Shown piece after piece: positions 22,570 through 30,700 of a stretch of 36,991 nt of DNA (position 1 is the first letter of the stretch; every line of letters starts with the position of its first letter). The DNA comes from a virus. The notes below the pieces were generated by a model. The model searched no databases. It saw nothing but the letters and a program-made list of their open reading frames with translations, and was not told the DNA's origin. A program made the position numbers and the translations under genes. Location: positions 1 through 36,991 of the IMG/VR virus record IMGVR_UViG_3300025707_000017; one strand, given 5' to 3'.

Positions 22570-23195
22570 TATTCACCCCTAATAATCTTATTAATCATAT
22601 CTTCTGCTTTACAATATGTTCCACAAGTTCTTCCTTGTGCTTTAGTTGTTCTATCTACACCCTCAGACATTGGATACATAAAAGCACCTTGTGTAGAAGG
22701 ATTAGATACGAAATCAAATGCTATCAATTCAAAATCTGGTTGTACTTGTTGTAAATCTTCTCCATCTGCTTCACTAACTGTTTCTACTGAACCCATCCCA
22801 CGAGACGAAATTCCGAGTTTAATTCCTGCTTTAAATAATTCTTTTAATATATTACCACTTGGTGTACCCAATACTTCAACCGTACCAAGTAAATCATCCC
22901 CCAACCAATGCATCTCTTTAATATTATGTGAAACATTCTGTAGGTTCACCACAGATGAATCTGGGTGGTCTAATTCCCCCATAGCCCGACGTTCTTTAAT
23001 ATAGGTGGTTGTATACTTCTTAGCCTCTCTTACTAAAACTTCACGTGGATAAACTCTACCATTTTGGTTTTTAGCCTCTGCTCGTTGAAGTACACCTTTA
23101 ACAATTAATTTACCATTATTTTCTTTTAATGATTCAGTTATCTGTTTTGATTTTACTTCAAATGGTAGATAATCTACTAATAGTTCCTTGTTCAT
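22569..23195 (-). CDS. Prohead protease (T4 gp21-type serine protease)
   Basis: A 208-residue protein. 'GVLQRAEAKNQNGRVYPREV' (34-53), 'MGELDHP' with His77 (72-78) and 'GIKLGISSRGMGS' with the Ser130/Ser131 pair (124-136) are the three signature stretches of the herpesvirus-like/gp21-type prohead protease family. Length is normal for the family. The enzyme cuts the scaffold, internal proteins and capsid protein at (L/I)xE sites during maturation. It lies upstream of its substrates. Which of the two Ser residues is the nucleophile cannot be settled by eye. Confidence 0.85.
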   Translation of the reverse strand: MNKELLVDYLPFEVKSKQITESLKENNGKLIVKGVLQRAEAKNQNGRVYPREVLVREAKKYTTTYIKERRAMGELDHPDSSVVNLQNVSHNIKEMHWLGDDLLGTVEVLGTPSGNILKELFKAGIKLGISSRGMGSVETVSEADGEDLQQVQPDFELIAFDFVSNPSTQGAFMYPMSEGVDRTTKAQGRTCGTYCKAEDMINKIIRGE

Positions 23196-23197
23196 AA

Positions 23198-23455
23198 TTA
23201 TTTTATCCTCTTAGTGAGTGCCATAAATTCTCTCATAAATTTAGTTATATTCTGTTGATATGACCTTATTATTTTATTAGCCGTGGGTTTTTCACCACCA
23301 CTACTTAAATCTTGTGCTAACTCATACATCGTATGACGTAAACGACTTTCTGCCTTACGTAAAGTCTTTATCTGTTTTTGTAATTTTTTATCACTAACAG
23401 GTGCCTCTATTAAAAGTTCAGAAGCCTCAAGAAAATCTTTTAATCCTACAGACAT
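23198..23455 (-). CDS. Small helical head protein with targeting-like N-terminus
   Basis: An 85-residue protein. Its N-terminus 'MSVGLKDFLEASELLIEAPV' resembles the T4 capsid-targeting peptide (MKTYQEFIAEA), with LEA and LIEA sites for the prohead protease. The rest is basic, helical and coiled-coil-like ('KKLQKQIKTLRKAESRLRHT'). It is tightly packed with the protease gene (2 nt) and the upstream gene (1-nt overlap). Likely an internal or core head protein. Confidence 0.65.
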   Translation of the reverse strand: MSVGLKDFLEASELLIEAPVSDKKLQKQIKTLRKAESRLRHTMYELAQDLSSGGEKPTANKIIRSYQQNITKFMREFMALTKRIK

Positions 23456-23892
23456 TAGTATAATTTACCAACTTTATTAGCTAATTTAACTAATCTCTCA
23501 CTAATTTTACCTAATGCCTTATGAGTAGTTTTCCAATAATCTCTTGAATCTATGTTCAATTCATTTTTCAGTCTAACATTATATTGAACAGTTCTTTCTA
23601 ATTCTTGTAAGGAATCACGAGTTTCTCTCATTGCTAAACCAATTTTTTGTTTAGGTGTTAAAGTCTCATCATTTCTATATTGATGATATCTGCCTTCTTT
23701 AACAACTTCATATCCAGTTGAATTGGTTGCCACTTCTTCTTCCTTATCCTTATCTTTCTTTTTCTTCGAACTAAATGCAAACGGTGTATTATATCCTGCA
23801 ATATCACCAGTTTGTGTAATTTCATTAGTGCTTAATAATTCTCTAACAAATGCCCTAATATATTGTCTTAACTTATTTTCTGTCAAGGACAT
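23455..23892 (-). CDS. Head-region protein of unknown function
   Basis: A 145-residue protein. It opens 'MSLTENKLRQYIRAFVRELL', a member of the recurring LRxxIRxxxxEL peptide set, followed by 'STNEITQTGDIAGYNTPF' and a Lys-rich tract. The second half is a long helix ('KQKIGLAMRETRDSLQELER'). The 3' end overlaps the downstream start (TAATG region) and its start lies within the end of the gene at 23873. Unknown family; a core or internal protein fits the context. Confidence 0.6.
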   Translation of the reverse strand: MSLTENKLRQYIRAFVRELLSTNEITQTGDIAGYNTPFAFSSKKKKDKDKEEEVATNSTGYEVVKEGRYHQYRNDETLTPKQKIGLAMRETRDSLQELERTVQYNVRLKNELNIDSRDYWKTTHKALGKISERLVKLANKVGKLY

Positions 23893-24730
23893 CTTCTAAC
23901 TCCGTTATCAAATCATAATATCTTAATAAAGTTGTTAATTTCTTCTCAGTATTTTTATTTTCACTAATAGTATCTACAAAGTTAATCGCCTCTGTTAACT
24001 TAATTTTAGTAATATCATCATCTATAGCAGGTACAAGTTTTTTCAGATAACTTTTTATTTTACCCACCTCTACTTGTACAAATTCTCTTAATGAAGTAGC
24101 ATTAGAAACATTATTAATATATTTTCTCAATACTTCTTTTTGTTCTGTAGATAATTTAGAATACTTTTTATTAAACTTTTCTACCATTAACTCATAAGCA
24201 AGTAATCTAACATCCTTTTCTTCAGTAGTTACTGGAGATTCACTAACCTTTTTATTAGGATTAGAGGAAATTAAATTTTCAACAATAGTATATCTTGAAT
24301 CTACTTCTTCTTTTGGACTATAACTTTCGTTTGAAGTCTCAATAGAAAATAGTTTCCAAATGGAAGCCAATTGTTTAAAATTAGGGATTTTTGAAGTAAA
24401 TAATGTTTTTACATCATAATCTTCTTTAATTTCTTTTATTAAATTAAATTTTTCCCTTCTAAGAGAGGCATTTGTAATTTGTGCCCGTTCTTTTAAGACG
24501 GCATCTACCAATCTGTTTGCACGTTCTTCAGAATTATATCGTTCTTTTGTTAAAATTTCATATAATTCTAACTCTTTACCTAATGCAGTATTTTTATTAA
24601 AATACTTTTTGACTAAATTTACAGATTTTGATTCTTTATTGCTCAGTATATCTGATGTTATTTGTCGAGTCAAAACTTCAAATAACACACCAGTATTTTT
24701 AATTTTACTGTGCTTCAACTTTTTAGACAT
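23873..24730 (-). CDS. Helical protein following the portal gene
   Basis: A 285-residue Lys/Glu-rich, wholly helical protein. It starts 'MSKKLKHSKIKNTGVLFEVL' and contains 'KERYNSEERANRLVDAVLKE' and 'LREFVQVEVGKIKSYLKKLV'. I recall similar uncharacterised proteins at this place in marine T4-like phages. It starts its own transcript, judging by a TATTTATA box 33 nt upstream. Its 3' end overlaps the next gene by 20 nt. A role in prohead initiation or the core is plausible but unsupported by motifs. Confidence 0.6.
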   Translation of the reverse strand: MSKKLKHSKIKNTGVLFEVLTRQITSDILSNKESKSVNLVKKYFNKNTALGKELELYEILTKERYNSEERANRLVDAVLKERAQITNASLRREKFNLIKEIKEDYDVKTLFTSKIPNFKQLASIWKLFSIETSNESYSPKEEVDSRYTIVENLISSNPNKKVSESPVTTEEKDVRLLAYELMVEKFNKKYSKLSTEQKEVLRKYINNVSNATSLREFVQVEVGKIKSYLKKLVPAIDDDITKIKLTEAINFVDTISENKNTEKKLTTLLRYYDLITELEDVLDRK

Positions 24731-24763
24731 ATATCACTCCAATGATAATTATATTCACTCTAT

Positions 24764-24771
24764 TATAAATA
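24764..24771 (-). promoter_or_regulatory. Candidate late promoter box TATTTATA
   Basis: The minus strand reads AATATTTATAATAG in the 65-nt gap after the portal gene, with 33 nt between the box and the start codon at 24730. Confidence 0.45.
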
Positions 24772-24795
24772 TTAAACTTCTAAAATTTATATATA

Positions 24796-26607
24796 TTACG
24801 ATTTAGAATTTATTTCCTTATCATATTCCTCTTTTACTTCCTCAGACTCAGTTAATATCTTTGTATGAGGTTTAATTAATGTTCCCTTTAGTTTATCAAC
24901 GTGGGCTAAAGCTAATGACTTACCATATTTAGGTGCTCCACTCCCACCTTTTCTTTTATCGTGTTTTCCTAATGGATCTCTTCCTCTTGCACTACCATCT
25001 TTTCCATAGTGAGGGCCTTCTTTAGGTCTACCTGCTCCCGGCTGTCCACCTTCTGGAGCTCCACCCTCATCTTCTAACTCATGACCAGTTCTTCCCATAG
25101 CTAAATCACTCGGTGTTCCTTGTGATTCACCAGATTTTGCTGGATCATTTCCTTCCGTTTCTATTTGTCCTCTTCTAAATTTTTGCTTAAAATCGAAAAC
25201 AATACCTTCATCTTCTTTTTTAATTTCTTCTTCGGTGAATCCAAATATGTTTCTATAAATCCAATCTGTAGAAACTATACCATCTTGTAACATTGAAGAT
25301 GCAAGTGAAGTTTTACTCGTCCACAACTCAATTTTTTCTTGTTCATATATTGTAGATGGATTTGTTAAACCTAAATCAAAATTAACTAAATCTGCGTCTG
25401 TATATCCTTGTACGTATAAATGTACAATAGCAATCTTTGTTAATTCACTAACAATAATTCTTTGTATTCTTTCAATCGTTCTTGCAAATCTAACATCTTC
25501 TGCTGCTAAAGTTGCCTTTGAACCAACTTGTTCTTCGTATCCAAGAAACGCCTTTGGAATCTTTAATGCTGCCATCAACTTATTTCTTAGATACTCAATA
25601 TCTTCAACTGCTTCATAAGTTAATCCAGGTAATGAATCTATTTGTGTTCCACTATCTCCACCACGAACAGGTACAAAGAAATCTTCTGTTATGTTTTGCA
25701 TATTATATCGTAAATTATAATCACCAGATTCTTTTTCTACTACGGGTGCCTTTTTCATTTTATTGATAATTTGTTGCATATAATTATCAACTTCGTTTGG
25801 TGGAATATTACCTATATCAATTTTAAATACTCTCTTTTCTGGAGCTCTCATAATTCTGTGAATCAACATAGCATCTTCCATAAGTGAAAGTTGTTTCCAA
25901 GTCTTTCTACCACCTTCAACCATAGCCTTACCATACGGTAAATAATTTGAATCTCCCAATAATCTAAAATGTGCAATTTCGAAATTTTCAAATTCTTGTT
26001 GAGTATGAGTTACTTTTGTCTGATTTGGATCTGCTGATTCTAATACAAACTTAACATATTCTGGATTTTCTGGATCAATTCCTTCTAATCTCACTACATC
26101 ATAGCTTGATAACGGAACTACATTTTTAACTCCATATTTATCATCTATTTCTAAATGTAAAAAGAAATCTCCATACTTACACATATTACGAACCCAAGAC
26201 CATAAATTAAATTCTACATTCAAAATATCATAAAATAAATTATGTAATATTTGTTTTATTTGATCATTATCACTATTGATTGTTAAAACATCACCATACT
26301 CGGATTTCATTGTTGATTCATCTGAATAAACATCCAATGCTGATGATATAATAGAATCACTATCCATTGATTCATAATCTCTAAATAACCCTAACCGCAT
26401 TGAGCGTACCATCGCGGTATCTGAATATCCAGATAATCCTTTACCCGTTGAAAACAATCGTTGATATCTATCCACCAATTGTTTTTGTGGTAAATATTGT
26501 ACTTTACTCGTATCTGCTACTTTTAATTTTCTTCCACCAACGTTTCTAACAATAACGTTACCTGAAAATAATCTAAACAGTCGAGCTCTTATTGATGTAT
26601 CTGCCAT
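24796..26607 (-). CDS. Portal protein (T4 gp20-like)
   Basis: A 603-residue protein. 'SALDVYSDESTMKSEYGDVL' (near residue 86), 'LWSWVRNMCKYGDFFLHLEI' (near 135) and 'EDAMLIHRIMRAPEKRVFKI' (near 250), followed by 'KAFLGYEEQVGSKATLAAED' (near 355), are signature stretches of gp20-type portals. T4 gp20 is 524 residues; the extra length is a Gly/Pro/Lys-rich low-complexity C-terminal tail (about 480-603) ending with an 'ILTESEEV' site. The portal forms the dodecameric DNA channel at the head vertex and nucleates head assembly. It follows the terminase gene by 8 nt. Confidence 0.9.
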   Translation of the reverse strand: MADTSIRARLFRLFSGNVIVRNVGGRKLKVADTSKVQYLPQKQLVDRYQRLFSTGKGLSGYSDTAMVRSMRLGLFRDYESMDSDSIISSALDVYSDESTMKSEYGDVLTINSDNDQIKQILHNLFYDILNVEFNLWSWVRNMCKYGDFFLHLEIDDKYGVKNVVPLSSYDVVRLEGIDPENPEYVKFVLESADPNQTKVTHTQQEFENFEIAHFRLLGDSNYLPYGKAMVEGGRKTWKQLSLMEDAMLIHRIMRAPEKRVFKIDIGNIPPNEVDNYMQQIINKMKKAPVVEKESGDYNLRYNMQNITEDFFVPVRGGDSGTQIDSLPGLTYEAVEDIEYLRNKLMAALKIPKAFLGYEEQVGSKATLAAEDVRFARTIERIQRIIVSELTKIAIVHLYVQGYTDADLVNFDLGLTNPSTIYEQEKIELWTSKTSLASSMLQDGIVSTDWIYRNIFGFTEEEIKKEDEGIVFDFKQKFRRGQIETEGNDPAKSGESQGTPSDLAMGRTGHELEDEGGAPEGGQPGAGRPKEGPHYGKDGSARGRDPLGKHDKRKGGSGAPKYGKSLALAHVDKLKGTLIKPHTKILTESEEVKEEYDKEINSKS

Positions 26608-26615
26608 ACTTTCCT

Positions 26616-28205
26616 CTAATTAATTAACCATTCCAATGATTCTTTTTCTTTATTTCTATTTCCTACATCCCATTGCCAGGCATCCTGACCAGGGTTTTCA
26701 TCTGTTACATATATACCAGGATTCATATCAATCCCCGCCAAACTTTTCTTCTGTAATTCTATTCCTTCGGCCCTCAATCTTAATGCTGTTTCTCTTATCC
26801 ACAATCCAATACCAAATGACATTACTAAGTCATCATTGTATCCTTGCATAGCTTCAGCTTTAGTTCCGTTATATATAAATACGAATAATTCATCAATTAA
26901 CCTCTGGGAATAAACTTTAACTGATTTTTCTCTAAAAAATTCTTCTAATTTAGAAATAACCAAAGGTCTTGTTTTTGTAGACATTGTAAACCCAGGAATC
27001 ATTTGTTTTTCTTGTCTATAAAGTTTATTAGACATTTGTTTTTGTGTATCCACATATTGTAAATCTTTACTCATATAAAATAAGTTATCATATTCTCTAT
27101 CTATTACTTGTTGAATTGCTGCCCACCCAATTGTGGCGTTCTCAATTACCAATAATGCGTTATTATATTCCTTAGATATATTTACAAGTAAGTTACCATA
27201 ATCCCTTGTAGAAATCTTACCTTTATATTCCGCTACTTGTTTACAATCTTCTACTTCCATAACATGAAATGCCGAGTAGTCGGTCGCATCCCCCCTACTA
27301 ACATCTGCACTCACAACATAATCTTTTGTATAATTTGGTTGTTCCCATATCCAAACATTATTATCAACTCCACGTTTTTCCATAGGGTCTTTTACCATAG
27401 TGGTTCTATATTCTTCTAAAATAACACCATCAACTACAGATTGACCAGAAGTGATAAAGTCACAATCACATTCTTGAGCGGCCATTGAAGGCCCCAATAA
27501 TTTATCTTGTTCATCTCTCCAAGGTTGTTCTCTATCTGGATGTATAGTCCAATGAAGTTTAATCATATTCCAATTATTAGCACCATCTTCAGCATCTACC
27601 CAAGTTCTATGAAACCAATTACCAACACCATTTGGTGTAGAAAGTGCAATACATCTACCACCTAATGCCAATGTTTGAGATGCAGCAGTCCATATTGAAT
27701 CTATTTTAGGAATAAATGCCGCCTCATCTAACACCAATAAAGATAGTGCCTCTGAACGACCTGCTTCATCTGAACTTGCGATTGCCTTGATTTGAGAACC
27801 ATTTCTATATCTTAATGATAATTTATTATCTTCCACACAATTGGCCTTTAACCAACTTGGAAGATTTGCGTGCATTACACGAACTTTTGTTACTAAATTT
27901 TTAGCAGTATCTTGTTTGGTGGCAATTACTAATATGTTCTTATCTTGATGAAATGTCATCATCCATAATGCATATCCCGCAGTTAATGTACTGATACCTA
28001 ACTGTCTTGCCTTTAAAATAACATTATATTCATTTTTTAATAAATCTTCAATTGTTCTTTCTTGAAAATCATACAAATTAAATGGTATTTTCCCTTTAAG
28101 TGGATGTTGAATTACGCAATACTTTCTTAAAAAATATACAGGAGATTCTGCACATTTTAAAAATTCTCGTTTTATTGCATTTTTTATATTTTTCTTATTA
28201 TCCAT
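26616..28205 (-). CDS. Terminase large subunit (T4 gp17-like)
   Basis: A 529-residue protein. The ATPase part has Walker A 'KARQLGIST' (65-73), Walker B 'SLLVLDEAAF' (155-164) and the coupling motif 'STPNGVGNWFH' (189-199). The RNase H-like nuclease part has 'VVSADVSRGDATDYSAF' with Asp301 and Asp306 or Asp309, 'LLVIENATIG' with Glu355, and 'GYNDDLVMSF' with Asp458/459. All motor and nuclease residues are intact and the length is slightly below that of T4 gp17 (610). It packages DNA through the portal. It is unusual that the portal follows directly: in T4, sheath and tube genes lie between them. Confidence 0.93.
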   Translation of the reverse strand: MDNKKNIKNAIKREFLKCAESPVYFLRKYCVIQHPLKGKIPFNLYDFQERTIEDLLKNEYNVILKARQLGISTLTAGYALWMMTFHQDKNILVIATKQDTAKNLVTKVRVMHANLPSWLKANCVEDNKLSLRYRNGSQIKAIASSDEAGRSEALSLLVLDEAAFIPKIDSIWTAASQTLALGGRCIALSTPNGVGNWFHRTWVDAEDGANNWNMIKLHWTIHPDREQPWRDEQDKLLGPSMAAQECDCDFITSGQSVVDGVILEEYRTTMVKDPMEKRGVDNNVWIWEQPNYTKDYVVSADVSRGDATDYSAFHVMEVEDCKQVAEYKGKISTRDYGNLLVNISKEYNNALLVIENATIGWAAIQQVIDREYDNLFYMSKDLQYVDTQKQMSNKLYRQEKQMIPGFTMSTKTRPLVISKLEEFFREKSVKVYSQRLIDELFVFIYNGTKAEAMQGYNDDLVMSFGIGLWIRETALRLRAEGIELQKKSLAGIDMNPGIYVTDENPGQDAWQWDVGNRNKEKESLEWLIN

Positions 28206-28579
28206 TATTTAAACCAGTTGATACCTTTACCTATATTATATGCCGGTATTCCGACTATTCCTGCTCCATAGACAAAATATAACCATTTATTTTCATACCA
28301 AGATGGTTTTACTAATTTTACCTTCTTTTCTAATAACTTAATTTGTTCATCAGATAATTTAATTTGAGATTCATATAAAACTTTTAAAGAATCATCTTCT
28401 ACTGACTTTCCCTTATAAATATCAAATAAACTGTCCTGATACGAAACTATTTTTGATAAACTTTCTACTTCAAATTGTAACTGTTTTATATTATTAGTTA
28501 AACTTATAGCATCCTCTTCGGTCAGAGTCATTTGTCCGAAAAGTGAACCAATTAGGAATAAGTGTATTATCCATTTCAT
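28205..28579 (-). CDS. Membrane-anchored coiled-coil protein
   Basis: A 124-residue protein. Residues 1-16 ('MKWIIHLFLIGSLFGQ') form a signal-like hydrophobic segment, 20-90 form a charged coiled coil, and about 98-119 ('WLYFVYGAGIVGIPAYNIGK') form a second membrane segment. Two ends in the membrane with a periplasmic coil would suit lysis or envelope proteins such as spanin-like factors, although this is not the usual spanin layout. Its stop overlaps the terminase start by one base. Function unknown. Confidence 0.6.
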   Translation of the reverse strand: MKWIIHLFLIGSLFGQMTLTEEDAISLTNNIKQLQFEVESLSKIVSYQDSLFDIYKGKSVEDDSLKVLYESQIKLSDEQIKLLEKKVKLVKPSWYENKWLYFVYGAGIVGIPAYNIGKGINWFK

Positions 28580-28597
28580 TAGTCAAGATTATTTTAA

Positions 28598-28852
28598 TTA
28601 TCTATGTAGGACGTGAACTACACCAGTTGAACCAATTACTACTTTCCTTACACCAATTGGATAAAGTGTTTTAGTGGTAATTTGATCCGTATCTAATGTT
28701 CCACCACTAGCACAATGTATTACTACATTAGTAGCATTTTCAACAATAAATCCCGCACCAGAATTTGAACCTGTGGCATGAAAGGTAGTACTTGACGCCA
28801 CCTCTGTTACCTTATTATAATCACCCAGTGCTAAATTGTCTGGTATTGCCAT
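28598..28852 (-). CDS. Small beta-rich virion protein
   Basis: An 84-residue Ser/Thr/Val-rich protein with no charged helices. 'STTFHATGSNSGAGFIVENA' and 'LYPIGVRKVVIGSTGVVHVL' suggest a small beta-sandwich or decoration protein. It is reminiscent of the small structural protein at 2058-2381 without clear identity. It lies upstream of the membrane protein in the terminase operon. A head decoration or structural accessory role is inferred. Confidence 0.6.
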   Translation of the reverse strand: MAIPDNLALGDYNKVTEVASSTTFHATGSNSGAGFIVENATNVVIHCASGGTLDTDQITTKTLYPIGVRKVVIGSTGVVHVLHR

Positions 28853-28864
28853 TTTAATCTCCTA

Positions 28865-29194
28865 TTATTTTTTCTTAGCAAATTCTCTTAAAAAATCTTC
28901 AGCCTCAGAAATATCTTTTACTTTCTTTGTCTTAGAAGAACCTTTTTTTACTTCTTCTATTTCTTTTTCAAGTTTTTCTGCCTTTGTTTTTAATTTATCA
29001 CTCTTTTTAGAAACAGATTTAGTGGCAGACTTAATTTGTTTCTTTTTTTTCTTTATATCTTTAATTTTTTTGTCTATCTTTACTATTTTCTTCTTTTTTA
29101 TCTTAGATAATAGTTGAGATAATCCCAGAAAAAAAGTAAATATCCAAACAGGATTAATTTTTTTAAAGAATTTCCTGATTGAGTCCCTACTCAT
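28865..29194 (-). CDS. Membrane-anchored Lys-rich coiled-coil protein
   Basis: A 109-residue protein. Residues 13-32 ('NPVWIFTFFLGLSQLLSKI') form a single membrane helix. The remainder is almost entirely Lys, Glu, Ile and Ser in a heptad-like pattern ('KKIKDIKKKKKQIKSATKSV', then 'KLKTKAEKLEKEIEEVKKGS'). The start overlaps the upstream stop by one base. Topology resembles small phage membrane proteins (holin-like or spanin-like), but low complexity makes any assignment weak. Confidence 0.55.
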   Translation of the reverse strand: MSRDSIRKFFKKINPVWIFTFFLGLSQLLSKIKKKKIVKIDKKIKDIKKKKKQIKSATKSVSKKSDKLKTKAEKLEKEIEEVKKGSSKTKKVKDISEAEDFLREFAKKK

Positions 29195-29448
29195 TAAAGA
29201 CCACGTTTAATTTTAGCAAAGTATCTAATTAAATCACTTTTATCCAAATTTAACGCCTTAACTATTCTTGCCAGTGCTGCTACTTGTCTTTTTCGATTAA
29301 GATTAGCACCTTTAATAGCATCAACTGCTTTATTTAAATATCTTTCGGCTTGAGCGGGAAGTTTATAATCTTCTAAACCTTTACCGTCTTCCGTCATCAC
29401 TTCCTTAATCTCTGTACGAATTATATTACGCAATTCATCTTGTGTCAT
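29194..29448 (-). CDS. Small helical protein with a KITK-type N-terminus
   Basis: An 84-residue protein beginning 'MTQDELRNIIRTEIKEVMTE', a member of the LRxIIRxE peptide set found in proteins at both ends of the window. The rest is helical and basic ('AERYLNKAVDAIKGANLNRK' then 'ALARIVKALNLDKSDLIRYF'). It has a GGAG site and a TATTTATA box 34 nt upstream, so it may head the terminase operon. A small terminase subunit is conceivable by location only; I see no helix-turn-helix match. Confidence 0.6.
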   Translation of the reverse strand: MTQDELRNIIRTEIKEVMTEDGKGLEDYKLPAQAERYLNKAVDAIKGANLNRKRQVAALARIVKALNLDKSDLIRYFAKIKRGL

Positions 29449-29482
29449 AGTAAAATCTCCTAATTATCTATGTTAACATACA

Positions 29483-29490
29483 TATAAATA
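29483..29490 (-). promoter_or_regulatory. Candidate late promoter box TATTTATA
   Basis: The minus strand reads GATATTTATATG in the 46-nt gap before the gene at 29194-29448, with 34 nt from box to start codon. A TATG/CATA palindrome follows near the expected transcript start. Confidence 0.45.
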
Positions 29491-29494
29491 TCAA

Positions 29495-30040
29495 TTAAAT
29501 TGTTTCTTCTAAGTTTTTTAAATAATCTTCAGCTTCCACTAAAAGTTTTTTCATTTCTTCTCCATCATCTCCGCCCCACTTCTCTTCATCTACCGAATAA
29601 CCATCCGCTCTTACCTGATTCAAAAATGTGACCGCATCTGGAGAATTTTTCCACTCTTCTATGGTTTGTTTTAAATCTTTGATATAAGACCGTTTATTTT
29701 CTCTAACTTTTGTTTTTTCATATTCTTCATAAGTACCATTTATTCTCATTTTGGTTTCTTCGTTTACCACACAATCATGACACCTACTTTGTAAATAATA
29801 AAATTTAGTATCTAACCGACTTTTCATTATTTTCTTACATTCTGGACAAAACCACGGCATTCTTGCTTCTTTTAATACATCTGCCTTTTCTGAAGAAATT
29901 TTTCGTTCTTCTTTCTCTGTTTCAGTAAGTCCTATTGTATCTCCTTGATATCCTACCATTATACGTTTTTCTGGAGACTTACCATCAAGAATTGATTGTA
30001 ATGCTTCGTTTTGTCTTTGATTTTCTCTACTATATCCCAT
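29495..30040 (-). CDS. Zinc-ribbon protein near the terminase
   Basis: A 181-residue protein. C65-x2-C68 ('MPWFCPECKKIM') and C87-x2-C90 ('SRCHDCVV') form a zinc ribbon. This motif with a preceding basic-acidic helix and a following 'GTYEEYEKTK' segment is found in a conserved uncharacterised protein near terminase genes of many T4-like marine phages. The C-terminus is acidic and helical ('GEEMKKLLVEAEDYLKNLEE'). The likely role is DNA or RNA binding in packaging or transcription, by context only. Confidence 0.65.
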   Translation of the reverse strand: MGYSRENQRQNEALQSILDGKSPEKRIMVGYQGDTIGLTETEKEERKISSEKADVLKEARMPWFCPECKKIMKSRLDTKFYYLQSRCHDCVVNEETKMRINGTYEEYEKTKVRENKRSYIKDLKQTIEEWKNSPDAVTFLNQVRADGYSVDEEKWGGDDGEEMKKLLVEAEDYLKNLEETI

Positions 30041-30046
30041 AATAAC

Positions 30047-30664
30047 CTATACTCCGTATTGCCTTTTATATTTGTAATATGTCGGAATACTTACACCTAA
30101 TTCATAGATGATTTCTGTTACTGACTTATTACTTTCTAATACTTTTATTAAATCTTCTTTTTTCACTTTCGGGTTTTCCTCATAATATCTTTTGTGAGCC
30201 AATCTCTGTTTCTCTCTATACTCATCACTTTTCCAAAGTTCTTTACTAACTTTAGAAACTCCTCTTGAAATTTTTTCTCTTACTTCTTTACTTCTCATTA
30301 CTTCCTTATGTATCTTTGAGTTTCTTTGTGCTAAACTCATTTTCTTTTTTTGTTCTTTCGTTCTCCTTAAACCCAATGTTGCTTTACCACCTGCAACTGC
30401 ATCATTAGTTAAACCACCTGGTGAAATATTGTATTCTGGTTTTAATTTACTAATCCAATATTTCTCTCTTTCATCTAATTTATCAATACTATCTACTACT
30501 TCTAATGTTTCAACAATAAAGTTTTCACCACCATACTTTTTGATAGCATTACTCAATATAATTCCACTACCTTTATAATAGCGATTATTATTTTGTCTGG
30601 TCTGTCCTATGTAGAACTTTCCATTCAATAAATTGGTTGTTTTATATATTCTATAATATCCCAT
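30047..30664 (-). CDS. GIY-YIG homing endonuclease (free-standing)
   Basis: 205 residues from ATG at 30664; a TTG at 30691 in the same frame has no site and is less likely. 'YRIYKTTNLLNGKFYIGQT' (4-22) is the GIY-YIG core, and 'EREKYWI' with its Glu (66) and 'NISPGG' (79-84) complete the nuclease domain. NUMOD3-like basic repeats follow ('RTKEQKKKMSLAQR'). A C-terminal helix-turn-helix ('SVTEIIYELGVSIPTYYKYK') would give DNA recognition. All expected parts are present, so it is likely active. It sits between the giant enzyme and the zinc-ribbon gene, with no intron evident. Confidence 0.85.
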   Translation of the reverse strand: MGYYRIYKTTNLLNGKFYIGQTRQNNNRYYKGSGIILSNAIKKYGGENFIVETLEVVDSIDKLDEREKYWISKLKPEYNISPGGLTNDAVAGGKATLGLRRTKEQKKKMSLAQRNSKIHKEVMRSKEVREKISRGVSKVSKELWKSDEYREKQRLAHKRYYEENPKVKKEDLIKVLESNKSVTEIIYELGVSIPTYYKYKRQYGV

Positions 30665-30700
30665 ACCTTTATATAAATATATAGGATACAAAAAAATGTA

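Noticed and set aside
30672-30679. TATTTATA box just before the GIY-YIG gene
   Set aside because: Only 7 nt separate it from the start codon, so a transcript would lack the ribosome-binding site; the tract may be fortuitous.
30047-30700. Group I intron carrying the GIY-YIG gene
   Set aside because: Both flanking genes have complete frames and no intron core sequences are visible, so the endonuclease is free-standing.
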